A DNA stretch of 27,801 nt. It comes from Symbiodinium natans (Eukaryota; Sar; Dinophyceae; Suessiales; Symbiodiniaceae). How positions within the stretch are numbered: position 1 is the stretch's first letter; every line of letters begins with the position of its first letter. The position numbers and the translations under genes are program-made. The DNA lies in contig CAJNDS010001646.1 of NCBI GenBank assembly GCA_905221605.1, forward strand, positions 678,315 to 706,115. The letters are read 5' to 3'. Shown here one piece after another: positions 1-9,119 of the stretch. Below the pieces are notes generated by a model that worked only from the letters and a program-made list of their open reading frames with translations, made no database searches and was not told the origin of the DNA.

Positions 1-1001
1 CTTGGGTTGAGGAGCTGCAGGTGCCAGGACGGCCAGCCAACAGTGACGGGTGGATGCGCTGCCCTTACAGCCAGGAGATCATTGTAGGCATATACAGTGA
101 ACGGTGTGCCCACCGGCCAATCTACCAGGGCACAGCACGGAGGGACAGGTAGGTGGCTAAGTTGCGAAACCGCGAAGACCCCAAGGAGGTCTGGCTGCAG
201 GCGGTTCGGGCACAAAGCACATAAGGCAGGGAAAAGTTGAGTGGTAAGTTGGAGAGTATCCCCTTCAAGAGCTTCTTGTCGAAAGGGGGCAACGCACCAA
301 ACGATTTGAATCTTACAACCTTGATGTTGAGTAACGCGCACAAGGGTGAGATTGGCAACAAGGCCAGCATACCTTACCCTACAACGAGAAGCTGCTTCAC
401 GGACTGACCAAGGGGCAGGCACGTGACGCTGCAAGGTGGACTGTGTGCGAGGCCATAGACTGCCACAGTGGCCCTCTGCCTGCGGGTGAGGAGAATCCAT
501 TTGGGCAGGCCAATGATGCTCATGAGCAAGTCGCCCGCCCAGGAGCTGCCTTGCAGGAGTTTGATTGGCAAAGTCAGCTGTAAACGGTGAACGCAGTCGG
601 AGGAAGCGGAGGCTCGCGAGTGGGAAGTCTCCAACTGCATGGACGTCATAAGTGCCTTCGTCAAGAGGCGTGACTCCAAAGAACGCTCCTGCGTGTTCCC
701 CCGTGGGAATCGCAAAGAAGGGCATTCCCCTCAGACCTTCCAAGAGAAGTCGGAACCAGTGCGAATTAACTGATGCAAGACAGGCCACAGACTGGATAGC
801 CAATTGGCACCAATGAAGCATGTGCCAATGAAAGTCTAAGCCGCCCGAGACCTGGCCGATCTTTACTTCTTGGCTTATGCTCCAACTAAGCCAAGCCTGG
901 AAGGCATCAGCGGCATTTTCAGTGCCATGAACATTCTGCAATGGCAGGGCAAGAACAACCTTGATGTTGCAGAGATCCACAAGAAGGCGTTGCGCGACTG
1001 A
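1..1001 (+). pseudogene. Decayed plus-strand coding-like tract, function unknown
   Basis: Several short plus-strand frames read like protein but are separated by stops and frame changes. They are 3-170 (contains SDGWMRCPYSQEIIVGIYSE), about 385-567 (YNEKLLHGLTKGQARDAARW onward), about 600-773 (EEAEAREWEVSNCMDVISAF onward) and 840-1001 (ARDLADLYFLAYAPTKPSLE onward, ending at TGA). The pieces are hydrophilic with ordinary amino-acid composition, unlike the repeat-driven frames further right. No family was recognised. The two antisense frames at 122-370 and 374-715 look like shadows. It could be the gag-like or 5' part of a dead mobile element, or a host pseudogene cut by the left edge. Confidence 0.3.
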
Positions 1002-2040
1002 CGATGTCAGTTTTTGCACAGGGTCCTCTCCACCTCCGCAAAGAGGAATTAGAGGGTCATTGCCTAGGACCAGCGTCAAGGCCACGGGGGACAAATCCAA
1101 GGACAGAGCTTGCGGCAGAGCAAGAGTACGGGCGTACTCAAGCTGCCTTGGGTCGCTGTCAAGGCAATCTTCCTCTGTTGACATGCTCAAGTTGAGCCGT
1201 AAGGCAACGAGTCGTATAGTGTGGCGGCAGGAAAGTGACGTCGCTGGGCAGCCTCAGACTCCCATGAGCCAAAGCACTACTACTACGCTAGTGTGAGCCA
1301 AAGGCGGCAAGAAGGCGTTACCAATGCAGCAAAGCCAGCCGTCCTAGCATCAAAGTAGGCTGTGGGAGGCGGAGACCAGTCTAAACAGGTGACCTTCGAA
1401 GGTGAGGCACTTGTACTTAATTTTTTTTTTTTTGAGCTGGCGCCTCTTTACTACATCAGCAGCACAGTAGGCCGTTCTTGTGGGTCGAAAGGACAACTAC
1501 TTTGAGAGCCAAACTGTACAAGCCAGCGAGTGAAAAAGAAGTCGTGACTACAAAGAAGCAACCGCTAGCGCAGAGGCCCTTATTGCAAGACAACTTAACA
1601 CAAGGCCAGCATGGTGAGACCAATGCAACCAAGAACCTACCGGCACCAATCACTCAGCAGCCCGTCACCCATAGCAATGCTGCGCCACGTCTGGCACAGA
1701 CATTAAGCGAAAGTATGGGTAGGCCGTAAGGCAAGGAACCTCCGTCACCTAAACTGCTCAACGCGTCCGTAGAGACAGTCCCCACACAAGCGCCAGGGCC
1801 GTAGCAATAGCACTCAGGACTCCATTTTAGGTTGGCAAGAAAGTTGCAAGCACACGAAGCACAATGCCCACAGAGTGCCAGAAGAGGCGCCCCTTCCCCC
1901 CCCGACGAGCGGGGGCAGACAAGGGGCTGGTGTGGCTACACAATGCTGCCGTCGGCGCTGTGTGAGTCCGGGCGTCCTCACGTTGCTATGGCCATAGGGC
2001 AGGCCTGGAGCGCTGCTTGCAAGAGGTCATATTCTTACAG
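1002..2040. other. Non-coding or decayed stretch with poly-T run
   Basis: Open frames here are short and overlap on both strands (for example 961-1296 plus, 1478-1729 plus and 1456-1653 minus), and none shows a recognisable motif. A run of 13 T occupies 1421-1433, directly after the motif GGCACTTGTACTTAA. That motif recurs near 5777-5791. On the minus strand the T run would be a poly-A tail, so a retroposed sequence ending here on that strand is possible but not shown. Confidence 0.4.
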
Positions 2041-2789
2041 CCCCGCGCAGCGGCCGATTTTTGAGACGGCGCAAGAGCCCCAAAGGTGCTGGCTGGCACT
2101 TGGCTAGTGTGCTTCCCAGATACCGGGCCTCCGGCTTGGCGTGCTTAGCCTGGTGCAGTTTAAGGCCCACAAAGCTGCTTAACGGTCTGCAGCCAACCGC
2201 GCGTCAAGTGTGAGAATCAAGGGGCCTTTTTACTCGGAGCCCCGCGCAGCGGCCGATTTTTTGAGAGACTTCAAGCAGGTTTACCCCGTGACTACACCTG
2301 ATGCGGGACCCACAGAGGTCGAAGCAGCAGTTCCTCACATCCCTTCGGGCCTTCTGGCGAAGGTTCCGGCAGCCGTTTGCGGGGCCTAATCACTTCTGGG
2401 CCTTCTGGAGAAGTTTTAGGCAGCAGTTTGAGAGGCCTATACTCACTGCTGGGCCTTCCGGAGATGTTTTAGGCAGCGGTTTGAGAGGCCTAATCACTCT
2501 GAGCCCTCCAGGGAAGGTTGAGGAGTTTGAGAACCCTAATCACTTCTGGGCCTTCAGGCAACTGTTGGGAGAGCAGTTTGAGAGGCCTAATCATTTCTGG
2601 GCCTTCTGAAGATGTTTGAGGCATCAGTTTGAGAGGTCTACCCACTGCTTCTGCTTGCCACAGCGCAGGTGGCGGGTGCCCTCCTGGCCGGGCAGTGAGA
2701 CTGCGGGCAAGGTGTCCAAGATGCCTGTCAATAGAAGACACTTAAAGATACTGTGATCACTCAACTGCCCCGCGCAGCGGCCGATTTTT
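2041..2789 (+). repeat. Three dispersed copies of a 22-bp motif
   Basis: The same 22 bp, CCCCGCGCAGCGGCCGAT followed by TTTT, occurs at 2041-2062, about 2240-2262 (one extra T) and 2768-2789. Copies are 199 and 528 bp apart and are embedded in otherwise different sequence. The core is GC-rich with a small internal palindrome (GCGCAGCGGCCG). The context is minisatellite DNA. It may be the edge of a repeat module that has spread locally. Confidence 0.75.
2336..2640 (+). repeat. Degenerate tandem repeat, unit about 50 bp
   Basis: About six units share the core GAGGCCTAATCACTTCTGGG, then CCTTCTGGAGAAG and TTTTAGGCAGCAGTTTGA. Unit length varies from about 45 to 54 bp through small indels. The 102-aa frame across it (2301-2609) is a product of the repeat, since it repeats RPNHFWAF-like segments. 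A second block of the same family lies at 3150-3300. Confidence 0.75.
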
Positions 2790-2844
2790 GCGACTTAACC
2801 TGTCACAGAATGGGCAGTTTGCGCAAGACGATGCACATCTCTGC
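2641..2844. other. Spacer between repeat arrays
   Basis: Apart from the third copy of the dispersed 22-bp motif at 2768-2789, nothing is recognised. The short frames on both strands carry no family motif. Confidence 0.4.
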
Positions 2845-3135
2845 TGCTTTCAGGTCCTGTGAGAGCCGATAGGCTCGTTATATCTCTCCGCCTTGCTCTC
2901 AGGTCCCGTAGGTCCATAAGCTTCGGGCTCGAGATCTCTCTCACTGCTGCTCCCGGGTCCGGAGAGCCCGTAGGCTTCAGGTTTGCGATTTATCTGCGTG
3001 CTGCTCCCAGGCCCCGTAGGCCCATAGGCTTCAGGTTCACGCTTTTACTTCATGCCGGGTCCTGAAGCACGATAGGCTTCAGGTTCGCGATGTCCCTCCC
3101 TGCTGCTCCCAAGTCCCGAGGGACCACAAGCTTCA
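2845..3135 (+). repeat. Degenerate tandem repeat, unit about 60 bp
   Basis: About five units share TGCTGCTCCCAGGTCC, a CGTAGGCCCATAGGCTTCAG block and a GTTCGCGAT end (for example around 2950-3010, 3010-3075 and 3080-3135). Units are diverged but clearly aligned. The family differs from the arrays on either side. No coding function is apparent. Confidence 0.65.
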
Positions 3136-3149
3136 GGTGCACAACTTAA

Positions 3150-3300
3150 CCTCCTCTGGGCCTTCTGGTAGGGCTGAGGCAGCAGATTCTGTCATCCCTT
3201 CTGGGCGTTCTGGCGAAGGTGCCGCCAACCGTTTGCGAGTCCTAACCACTTCTGGACCTTCTGAAGAAGTTTTAGGCAGCAGCTTAGGGTCTACTCACTG
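3150..3300 (+). repeat. Second block of the 50-bp CTTCTGGGCCTTCTGG family
   Basis: Three units repeat CTTCTGGGCGTTCTGGCGAA, a GCAGCCGTTTGCG-like segment, CCTAACCACTTCTGGACC and TTTTAGGCAGCAG. They match the array at 2336-2640, from which they are separated by an unrelated array. This suggests a local duplication followed by insertion or expansion. Confidence 0.65.
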
Positions 3301-3690
3301 CTGGCACTCCAACAGGAGGGCACCCCTCCAGCATGAACAGGCTTGCCCCTGCCCGTTGTTCCAGGCACTTTTCCAGGAGCGTCCCTGCCGGGTAAGTACT
3401 GACACGATAAGGCCTCCGCCCTATGCTGCGACTAGCACTGTCACATTTGTGAGGGGCAGACCATAAACCTAAGCAGCAAACCTAAACCCTAAATGCGGAA
3501 ACCTGCACACCCTCCAACTGCCACCACGCACAGAGCTGCACACAGACGAGCCCGCCAGGCTCATCAACAAGACGCCTTCGCGGAGCCCCGCAGCGCTAGG
3601 TGCATACTTGGCAAGTGGATGTGAGGAAGCATTTTGAGTAAAAGGGAATGCTACCAAAGGACATTTTAACACTACACCTCAGCTAGCCCG
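3301..3690. other. Spacer with no recognised gene
   Basis: Short overlapping frames only, at 3137-3466 plus and 3469-3672 minus. CCTAAACCCTAAAT at about 3480-3495 is a two-unit telomere-like CCCTAAA match. Nothing else stands out. Confidence 0.4.
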
Positions 3691-3696
3691 GCACGC

Positions 3697-4044
3697 TTGC
3701 ACCGACTGGCAAGGACTTGGGCCCCTCAGCGTGACTGCAGGTTTTGGGATTCCCCCCCCCTCTTGGCTATTCCGGTACTCCGTGCCAGCACAGAGGACCT
3801 GAATAACCTTTTACACCTCCTTCATTGCCGTCATTGCCTCCTGCCCTTTGTTCTGCAACTCACTGTTGCTTTCACCAGGATTCCATACATCCTTCATCGC
3901 CGCTTCTTTTGCCTTGCCCTTGATCCGCTAATCTGGGCTCTGCACAATATCTCCTCTTTTATCAGATTAACTGCGTATATGGACGACAATAGCGCGGCGT
4001 CCCTCCACTCTTTCGCAGCATTTGTTGGGTTACTGAGGGAATAG
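3697..4044 (+). pseudogene. Reverse transcriptase remnant (motifs B-C)
   Basis: The 115-codon frame contains FFCLALDPLIWALHN, then RLTAYMDDNSAASLHSFAA. That is the order expected for RT motif B' (P-S-x-x-x-F-x-L-A-L-D-P-L-I in many non-LTR RTs) followed by the YxDD catalytic box of motif C. About 20 residues separate them, as in RTs. Upstream, the motif A region is missing or out of frame. The C-run at 3752-3760 is a likely frame-change point, because SWLFRY-like sequence lies in one frame before it and VLRASTEDLNNLLHLLH in another after it. The frame stops soon after motif C and runs into minisatellite DNA. This is a truncated, decayed copy. The family is inferred from motifs only. Confidence 0.5.
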
Positions 4045-4149
4045 CCAAGAGGGGAACTTCAAGGGTGAATCCCAACCTCCACAGCACACACCTGGGGCTT
4101 GGGCCGCCTGGCACAAGTACCCGGTGGTTTGTGCTACAATAGGGACCTG

Positions 4150-4395
4150 AGGACCTGTGACATCTACTGAACCTGGGAAGCCTGGCACACGACCCACAGT
4201 GGTCTGTGCTGCATTAGGGACCTGATGAGAACCTGCGGCATCTGCCGAACCTGGGACGCCTGGCACAAGACCCACGACGGTCTGTGCTGCAATAGGGACC
4301 TGAGGACCTGCGGCCTCTGCTGAACCTGGGACGCCTGCGAAACTAAAAAACCCACGGTGGTCTGTGCTGTAACAGGACCTGAGGACCTGCGGCAC
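4150..4395 (-). repeat. Tandem repeat, unit about 76 bp
   Basis: Three to four units on the minus strand encode segments like VPGSAEAAGPQVPIAAQT in one frame. The nucleotide units share CTGAACCTGGGACGCCTGGC, ACAAGACCCAC, GGTCTGTGCTGCAATAGGGA and CCTGAGGACCTG. Spacing is about 75-78 bp, with a small insertion in the last unit. It abuts the 60-bp array to the right. Confidence 0.7.
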
Positions 4396-4440
4396 CTGCT
4401 ACATTTGCGGGCGCCTGCGGGCACGCGTGACCTGGAAGGG

Positions 4441-5017
4441 CCTTGCACCTGTTGGCACCTGCCAGCACGCCTGAGCCGGAAGGCCTGTGCACCTTGAGCC
4501 TGTGCCTTTGCTGGCACCTGTAAGCACGCCTGACCCGGAAGGGCCTGTGCACCCTGAGCCTGTGCATGTGCGGGCACCTGCAAACACGCCTGACCCGGAA
4601 GGGCCTGCGCACCTTGAGCCTGTGCCTTTGCTGGCACCTGTAAGGGCCTGTGCACCTTGAGCCTGTGCATATGCGGGCACCTGCAAGCACGCCTGACCCG
4701 GTAGGGCCTGTGCACCTTGAGCCTGTGCATATGCGGGCACCTGCAAGCACTCCTGACCCGGAAGGGCCTGTGCACCTTGAGCCTTTGCATTTGCAGGCAC
4801 TTGCAAGCCCGCATGACCCGGAGGGGCCTGTGCACCTTGAGCCTGCGCGGGCACCTGCAAGCACGCCTGACCCGGAAGGGCCTGTGCACCTTGAGCCTGT
4901 GCCTTAGCTGGCACCTGCAAGCACGCCTGACCCAGCAGGGCCTGTGCACCTTGAGCCTGTGCATGTGCGAGCACCTACAGCTGCGCCTGACCCGGACGGG
5001 CCTGGGCACCTCGAACC
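4441..5017 (+). repeat. 60-bp minisatellite, about ten units, open on both strands
   Basis: Units of exactly 60 bp (4501-4560, 4561-4620, 4664-4723, 4724-4783, 4784-4843, 4898-4957, 4958-5017) share GGCACCTGCAAGCACGCCTG, ACCCGGAAGGGCCTGTGCAC and CTTGAGCCTGTGC. One unit is 43 bp (4621-4663) and one is 54 bp. Because 60 is a multiple of three and units lack stops, several frames stay open. The minus strand gives a 20-residue repeat of type QVPAYAQAQGAQALPGQACL (281-codon frame 4164-5009). The plus strand gives HLEPVHMRAPASTPDPEGPV. No start context or flanking domain shows that any frame is translated. Confidence 0.85.
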
Positions 5018-5039
5018 CGGGCTCCTGGTGGCGAGGCTC

Positions 5040-5927
5040 GTACTAGCTAGGGGCGTGGCACTTGTACTAAGCGCACCCCACTGTTGCAAAGAGTTGAGAC
5101 GCTGCACGGCTGGGAGAAGCAGGCTTGCTGCTGGGTGTAGGGCAGTTATTCGAAGGCCAACCTTTGCTGTGTTCTCGCTCTTACTAGCAGACAAAGGCCA
5201 GCGCAATGCGCAAAGCACTTCCTTGGCGTTCTCGCTCTTACTAACCACGGGAAGCGCACAAACTAACAAACACCCACCTTCCCCGTCCACAACGGCAAAA
5301 TCAGCACAAGCAACATTCAGCGCCCTCAGCCGGGGGCCTGACGAGTGCAGTTTGGGCCAGTCGAGAATGATGCACGGCGTTCAAAAGGTAAACATTGATC
5401 TCAGACTGCGGCAAAAACATGCTCCTATCTTCACATGCACCGCAAAGTTAAAAAGTTTGGCAATAACGAATTCGCACTTGCAACATAGTGCAGATACCTT
5501 ACGCCGAAGCTATCCGTACTGCACAGACGCGCAAGAAACCCAAAAACTATGTACTTGCGGAAGGGAACGGGCGTTCCCAACAGATGTTGGACTAATCTTT
5601 GGAGTGACAGGACAACTGAGGGCTCAGTTGACTACCCAACAGTCAGAGTGCGCAAGACTAAGACTAGAGCAAACCAAGCTTGCGATGTTGTCACTGTTGA
5701 AATCCAAAGCAACGCAATGGATTCTTCTACGGCTTCCCTGGTGGCTTAACCACCTTGAGCCAAAAGGCTACGCGGAGGCACTTGTACTTAAGAAGCACCC
5801 TCGCATCCTCATGGAGCGCTGTTTGGATTTTGGTGCACGTGTCCGCAACAAAACCCTGTTCATCGCAAAGTACGAAAGCCCAACTTTTAAGGTAACCACT
5901 CCGTTGCCGCATGTGTTGCACAATTAG
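5040..5927 (+). CDS. Unrecognised open reading frame
   Basis: A plus-strand frame continues from the 60-bp array without a stop to 5927 (327 codons if started at 4944). The non-repetitive part is almost 300 codons, which is long for chance in DNA of near-even base composition. The product has no evident signal peptide, membrane segment or family motif. It is mixed hydrophilic, ending with a Lys/Arg-rich segment. The stretch from about 5754 overlaps a spliced-leader-like sequence on the opposite strand, which argues that part of this frame is fortuitous. The first ATG outside the array is well inside the frame (about 5367). It may be a remnant, an exon or chance. Confidence 0.25.
   Translation, partial: VLARGVALVLSAPHCCKELRRCTAGRSRLAAGCRAVIRRPTFAVFSLLLADKGQRNAQSTSLAFSLLLTTGSAQTNKHPPSPSTTAKSAQATFSALSRGPDECSLGQSRMMHGVQKVNIDLRLRQKHAPIFTCTAKLKSLAITNSHLQHSADTLRRSYPYCTDAQETQKLCTCGRERAFPTDVGLIFGVTGQLRAQLTTQQSECARLRLEQTKLAMLSLLKSKATQWILLRLPWWLNHLEPKGYAEALVLKKHPRILMERCLDFGARVRNKTLFIAKYESPTFKVTTPLPHVLHN
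5754..5772 (-). other. Dinoflagellate spliced-leader (dinoSL) relic
   Basis: Read on the minus strand the sequence is CGTAGCCTTTTGGCTCAAG. The conserved 22-nt dinoflagellate spliced leader has CGTAGCC, one A, then TTTTGGCTCAAG, so 19 of 20 aligned bases match with one A missing. On the minus strand it is followed directly by GTGG and a small hairpin (5740-5754, GGTGG/CCACC stem). Because GT follows AAG, this may be a damaged SL-RNA gene with its donor. Alternatively it is the 5' end of a retroposed trans-spliced mRNA. The deleted A falls in the ATTTTGG segment described as the Sm-binding site of dinoflagellate SL RNA, so it is unlikely to be active. Confidence 0.5.
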
Positions 5928-5929
5928 TA

Positions 5930-7640
5930 TTTGTAGCATTAGCACCGGCAGCATTGGATCGAGAGATTGAGAGGGAGCATCCCATCAGGCGGATTGACAA
6001 TACAGAGGCGCCTACTAAAGTAAGACCAGAAGGGGACAACAGCAATAAAGACCGTGCCAACAGGCCAATCAACAAGAAAGTTGACTAGAGGGACAGCAAA
6101 AAGTCAGTTCCTGGACAAGTACTTGGATTTGCACCAGATTGAGATCAAGTCGGAAGGCCATGTTTTCTAGGAGGAGCGGAAGAAGTTCAGCGCCTAGGTA
6201 GAGTCGAGGAAGGACCACTCTCCGTGCGTGTAGGGTGAGCAACACAGCCGCACTTGAGCATACATCCAAACTTAAGTCCAACTTCAACAAGGACGAAGGT
6301 GGCGATTTGGCCAACGAAAGCACAGGTCGCACCAAGACCCTGTTCGTGAAAGGCGCAGGCCGTTTGGGGTGGTGAACTGGTGCTCTTGCACTCGTAGCGC
6401 ACCGCCATTCTCGGCTGGGAGAGGCCCGTTTAAGAACGCCAGGCCAAAAACCATGATGGGCAAGCGAGAAGCATGAAGACGGAAAACAGGCAGACAGGAC
6501 AGCGAGCTCAACCGAAGAAAAACACCTTCTAGCTGCCCAGGGTAGCAGTGGCAATTCTGCAAGATGCATGCAATGTTACCGGGAGCGCAATTATACACGC
6601 CTGCCGATGTGGCCAGCAAGTACATTATGCCACGCCACACTCGACCGAACCATAGCGCGCAGAGTTTGCAACCCCCATTGCTGCCACTCAAGGCATCCGC
6701 ATCCATCTATCTCCCTTAACTGGAGGGCAAGTCCCTTGGACCAACAGCGGTGGATAAGCTGGAGAAGCCCCAAACAGTTTGGTGGACTTTACACCGGCAT
6801 CCAAGTGTGCACGAATCGAGCCGTGCCAGCCAGCTTCACAGTACAGAATGTGTTTTGTCATACGAGAAGAGGCAGGGCGAAGTTTGGATGGAAGAGCCAA
6901 GAATCTTCCTAAGATGATCCGGCGCCAAATCCAGACAGAAGGCCATTGCGCGGGTTAAGAGTCAGTGCTCCCATAACGAGCGCTTTAGCAAAAATAACTG
7001 CCACGCATGTGCCAACTGTATTTGGATGGGCAGGGGTAGGAGCAATGCCTCTCCTACTCCATCAGTTGTGCCCGATTAAAGCCCCAACAACTTGTGAAGA
7101 CCACTTGGGGTCAAGAAAAGTGCTTCGAAAGATTGGGCAAGCGCACGTTCTTCAATGCACGAGATGGCACGGAAGATTTGGTGCATTTATTTCCATGGCA
7201 TTGACACGGTAGCGCAAGGTTGAGTGGCAGCGTCCAGCCTTGCAATGACTTCAATGAGAGTCCATGCAAGTAGGAGTTTTTCCTGTGCAGATTTTCAACA
7301 ATCTCGTAAATGATCAGTGGATTGCCAAAGGAGACGATCCTTGTGGTACCGGGAAAGGGCTTCATTCGACTTGCTTTCATTGAGAGCCACGAGGATTGCT
7401 CCCGCTGCAGCAGGGAGAACTGTGAGTTCGAAGTCTGTGACTACCAATGGCTTCATGGCAACGCCAAGCCAGGAGGCAGCGTGTGGCCAGCATGTTTGGT
7501 TGTGCCCGGGCGTTCACAACTGGTTAAACCAAAGGTGCCGCCATCACGAAAGAGGGAGGGTAGTTGAAATGGGGACTACACGCATCACAACGAAGGGGGT
7601 GTTACCCACAATCCCCCACGCGGAACAGATGTAACATCAA
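5930..7640. other. Mostly unrecognised DNA, possible decayed coding
   Basis: Frames are short and overlapping on both strands (6069-6569 minus, 6284-6706 minus, 6568-6912 plus). None shows a family motif. The most protein-like is 7310-7567 plus, with a cysteine cluster (DCSRCSRENCEFEVC) that could bind a metal, but no family is recognised and no splice signals frame it. No tRNA or structural RNA was seen. Confidence 0.35.
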
Positions 7641-7689
7641 CGCGTCTCCTTTTATCGTTTCTTTGCCTCTCGACCTCTAGAACTTCCAG

Positions 7690-7870
7690 GATGAGGCGCT
7701 TGGACCGGTGCCAAAAAATGGGGCCGTCTCGCGGTCCCAAAACTGGTGCCGCGAAATGGGACCCAGCTCCTGCAGCACATTTGGAACTGAATTGGGGCCG
7801 TAAAACCGCGACCCCAAAAATTGGGGCCGTTTGGCGACCCCAGTTTTGGAGTCGCGAATTCTTCATTTTT
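7690..7870. repeat. Inverted-repeat cluster next to the polyprotein 3' end
   Basis: The tract CGCGGTCCCAAAACTGGTGC, continuing CGCG (about 7730-7755), is an imperfect reverse complement of GGCGACCCCAGTTTTGGAGT, continuing CGCG (about 7833-7857). Between them lies a 6-bp stem with 3-nt loop, CCCCAAAAATTGGGG (7812-7826), plus further GGGGCCG/CGGTCCC pieces. The cluster begins only a few bases beyond the stop codon of the minus-strand polyprotein, so it sits where a 3' UTR or element end would be. It may be a folded 3' end used by the element, or a separate short inverted-repeat transposon. Confidence 0.55.
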
Positions 7871-7874
7871 GGGC

Positions 7875-9119
7875 TCACACCCTGTTGGTGGTTGCCTTTG
7901 GGTGCTTTGGAAGAGCAGGGCTATGACACGCGATACCCGCAGCGTTTAACGCATCAACTGCCGCATTAAATTCACTCTTCGTGGTGGTCATAGCAAAGAC
8001 ATCTTGCAGGTTAGCAAATTCCTGGTTAGGTGTGACCTGTGGATGACAGTGCTGCCCTACCTGGATGAGCTGAACCAACGCTTCAGTAGCCCCTTCGATG
8101 AAGGGTGAAACTGCGTTTCTATTTTTGACGTACGCCCCGTCATGTACCCAAAGCACTGTGCCTGCGCAGTACGGGAGCATTGCAGCGAGCCCTTTTCGCA
8201 TTACGAAGCTTTCCGCAGCTTCAAGTGCAAAAGTTGCCCAATTCCTGTTGTTGACCCTTGCATCCGGTTGGTAAAATGGGATTCCTTGCTGGATCATACC
8301 CTGGAGGGTAGCTTTAGCCTGCGCCAAGTGTGCAAGAAAACTTGCCAATGCAGGGGGGATGGCATAAGCAGCAATACTACCTTCATAAACATGCCGAAGG
8401 AAAGCATTGCTGTCCATTCCAACTGCTCTTTGCAACAAGTGTTTGGTTTGTACTGTTTGTGCTTTGGGCGCGCGTGCAAGATGACTACTAAATAGCTCCC
8501 TGGCTTCAAGCAACGTTGGGAGGGGTGGGTGAGTAGGGCTGTGACATGTAAGGAGGCGCAAAAGCGTATAATGCGCACCTTTCATGTCGATTTCAATTGC
8601 GTTCGGCCCGATGGCCAAGAAACGTGTTAGCCTTTTACTCGTTTGCCAGTGCCGTATGGCATAATATCTACCCTGTGGGTGCAAAGATGGCCTTCGATAC
8701 TGGACCAGCCCTGGCCACGTTGTATCAAGCTCGGGGGGAGGTTTGATCCGATTGTAGAGGCAAAACCGCAAAAGCAGTTCCGGATTCCAAAGTGGGGGGG
8801 CCTCAAGAGAAATAGTTTCCGCTCCGGAATGCAAGTCCTGTATAGCTTGCAGGTGCCATTGCTTGGAAGGCAACAGAATAGGCGGAAAGCACTCAGTGTT
8901 TATTTGCATATGAGGCTGACCCTCACCCGAGTCAAAGAAGACATCTTCATGAAGGGGTGCTTCGTAGCGGAGACTGTTAGCCGCGATTCCTGCCAGGTGA
9001 TCAGCGACTTTGTTGCCGACGCGAGGGACGTATGACCAATGCACTGTAATGGGTGTGTGCGTTAACTTTTGCCACATGTTGTCCAGTTTTCGCACTAGGT
9101 CTTCCCTATGTAGTCTCAA
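7875..9119 (-). pseudogene. Polyprotein C-terminal module with polymerase-palm-like motifs
   Basis: After the end of RNase H (residues 1-48), about 360 further residues follow to the stop at 7875. In order they show GRYYAIRHWQTSKRLTRFL (150-168), AIEIDMKGAHYTLLRLL (174-190, acidic pair E176/D178), VNNRNWATFALEAAESFVM (289-307) and TVLWVHDGAYV (321-331, H326-D327-G328). This sequence of blocks, with a D in a strand before a-H-Y and then H-D-G/S/E after a hydrophobic strand, is reminiscent of motifs A and C of family A DNA polymerases and T7-like RNA polymerases. That is an inference from motif shape, not a recognised family match. The segment is in one clean frame with no stop, so it is the best-preserved part of the polyprotein. 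Confidence 0.4.

Noticed and set aside
4164-5009. 281-codon repeat protein on the minus strand
   Set aside because: Frames on both strands are open because of the 60-bp period, and frame-shifting unit deletions are present. Listed as a repeat, not a gene.
4441-5017. CRISPR array
   Set aside because: Units are contiguous 60-bp tandem copies without unique spacers, and the context is eukaryotic.
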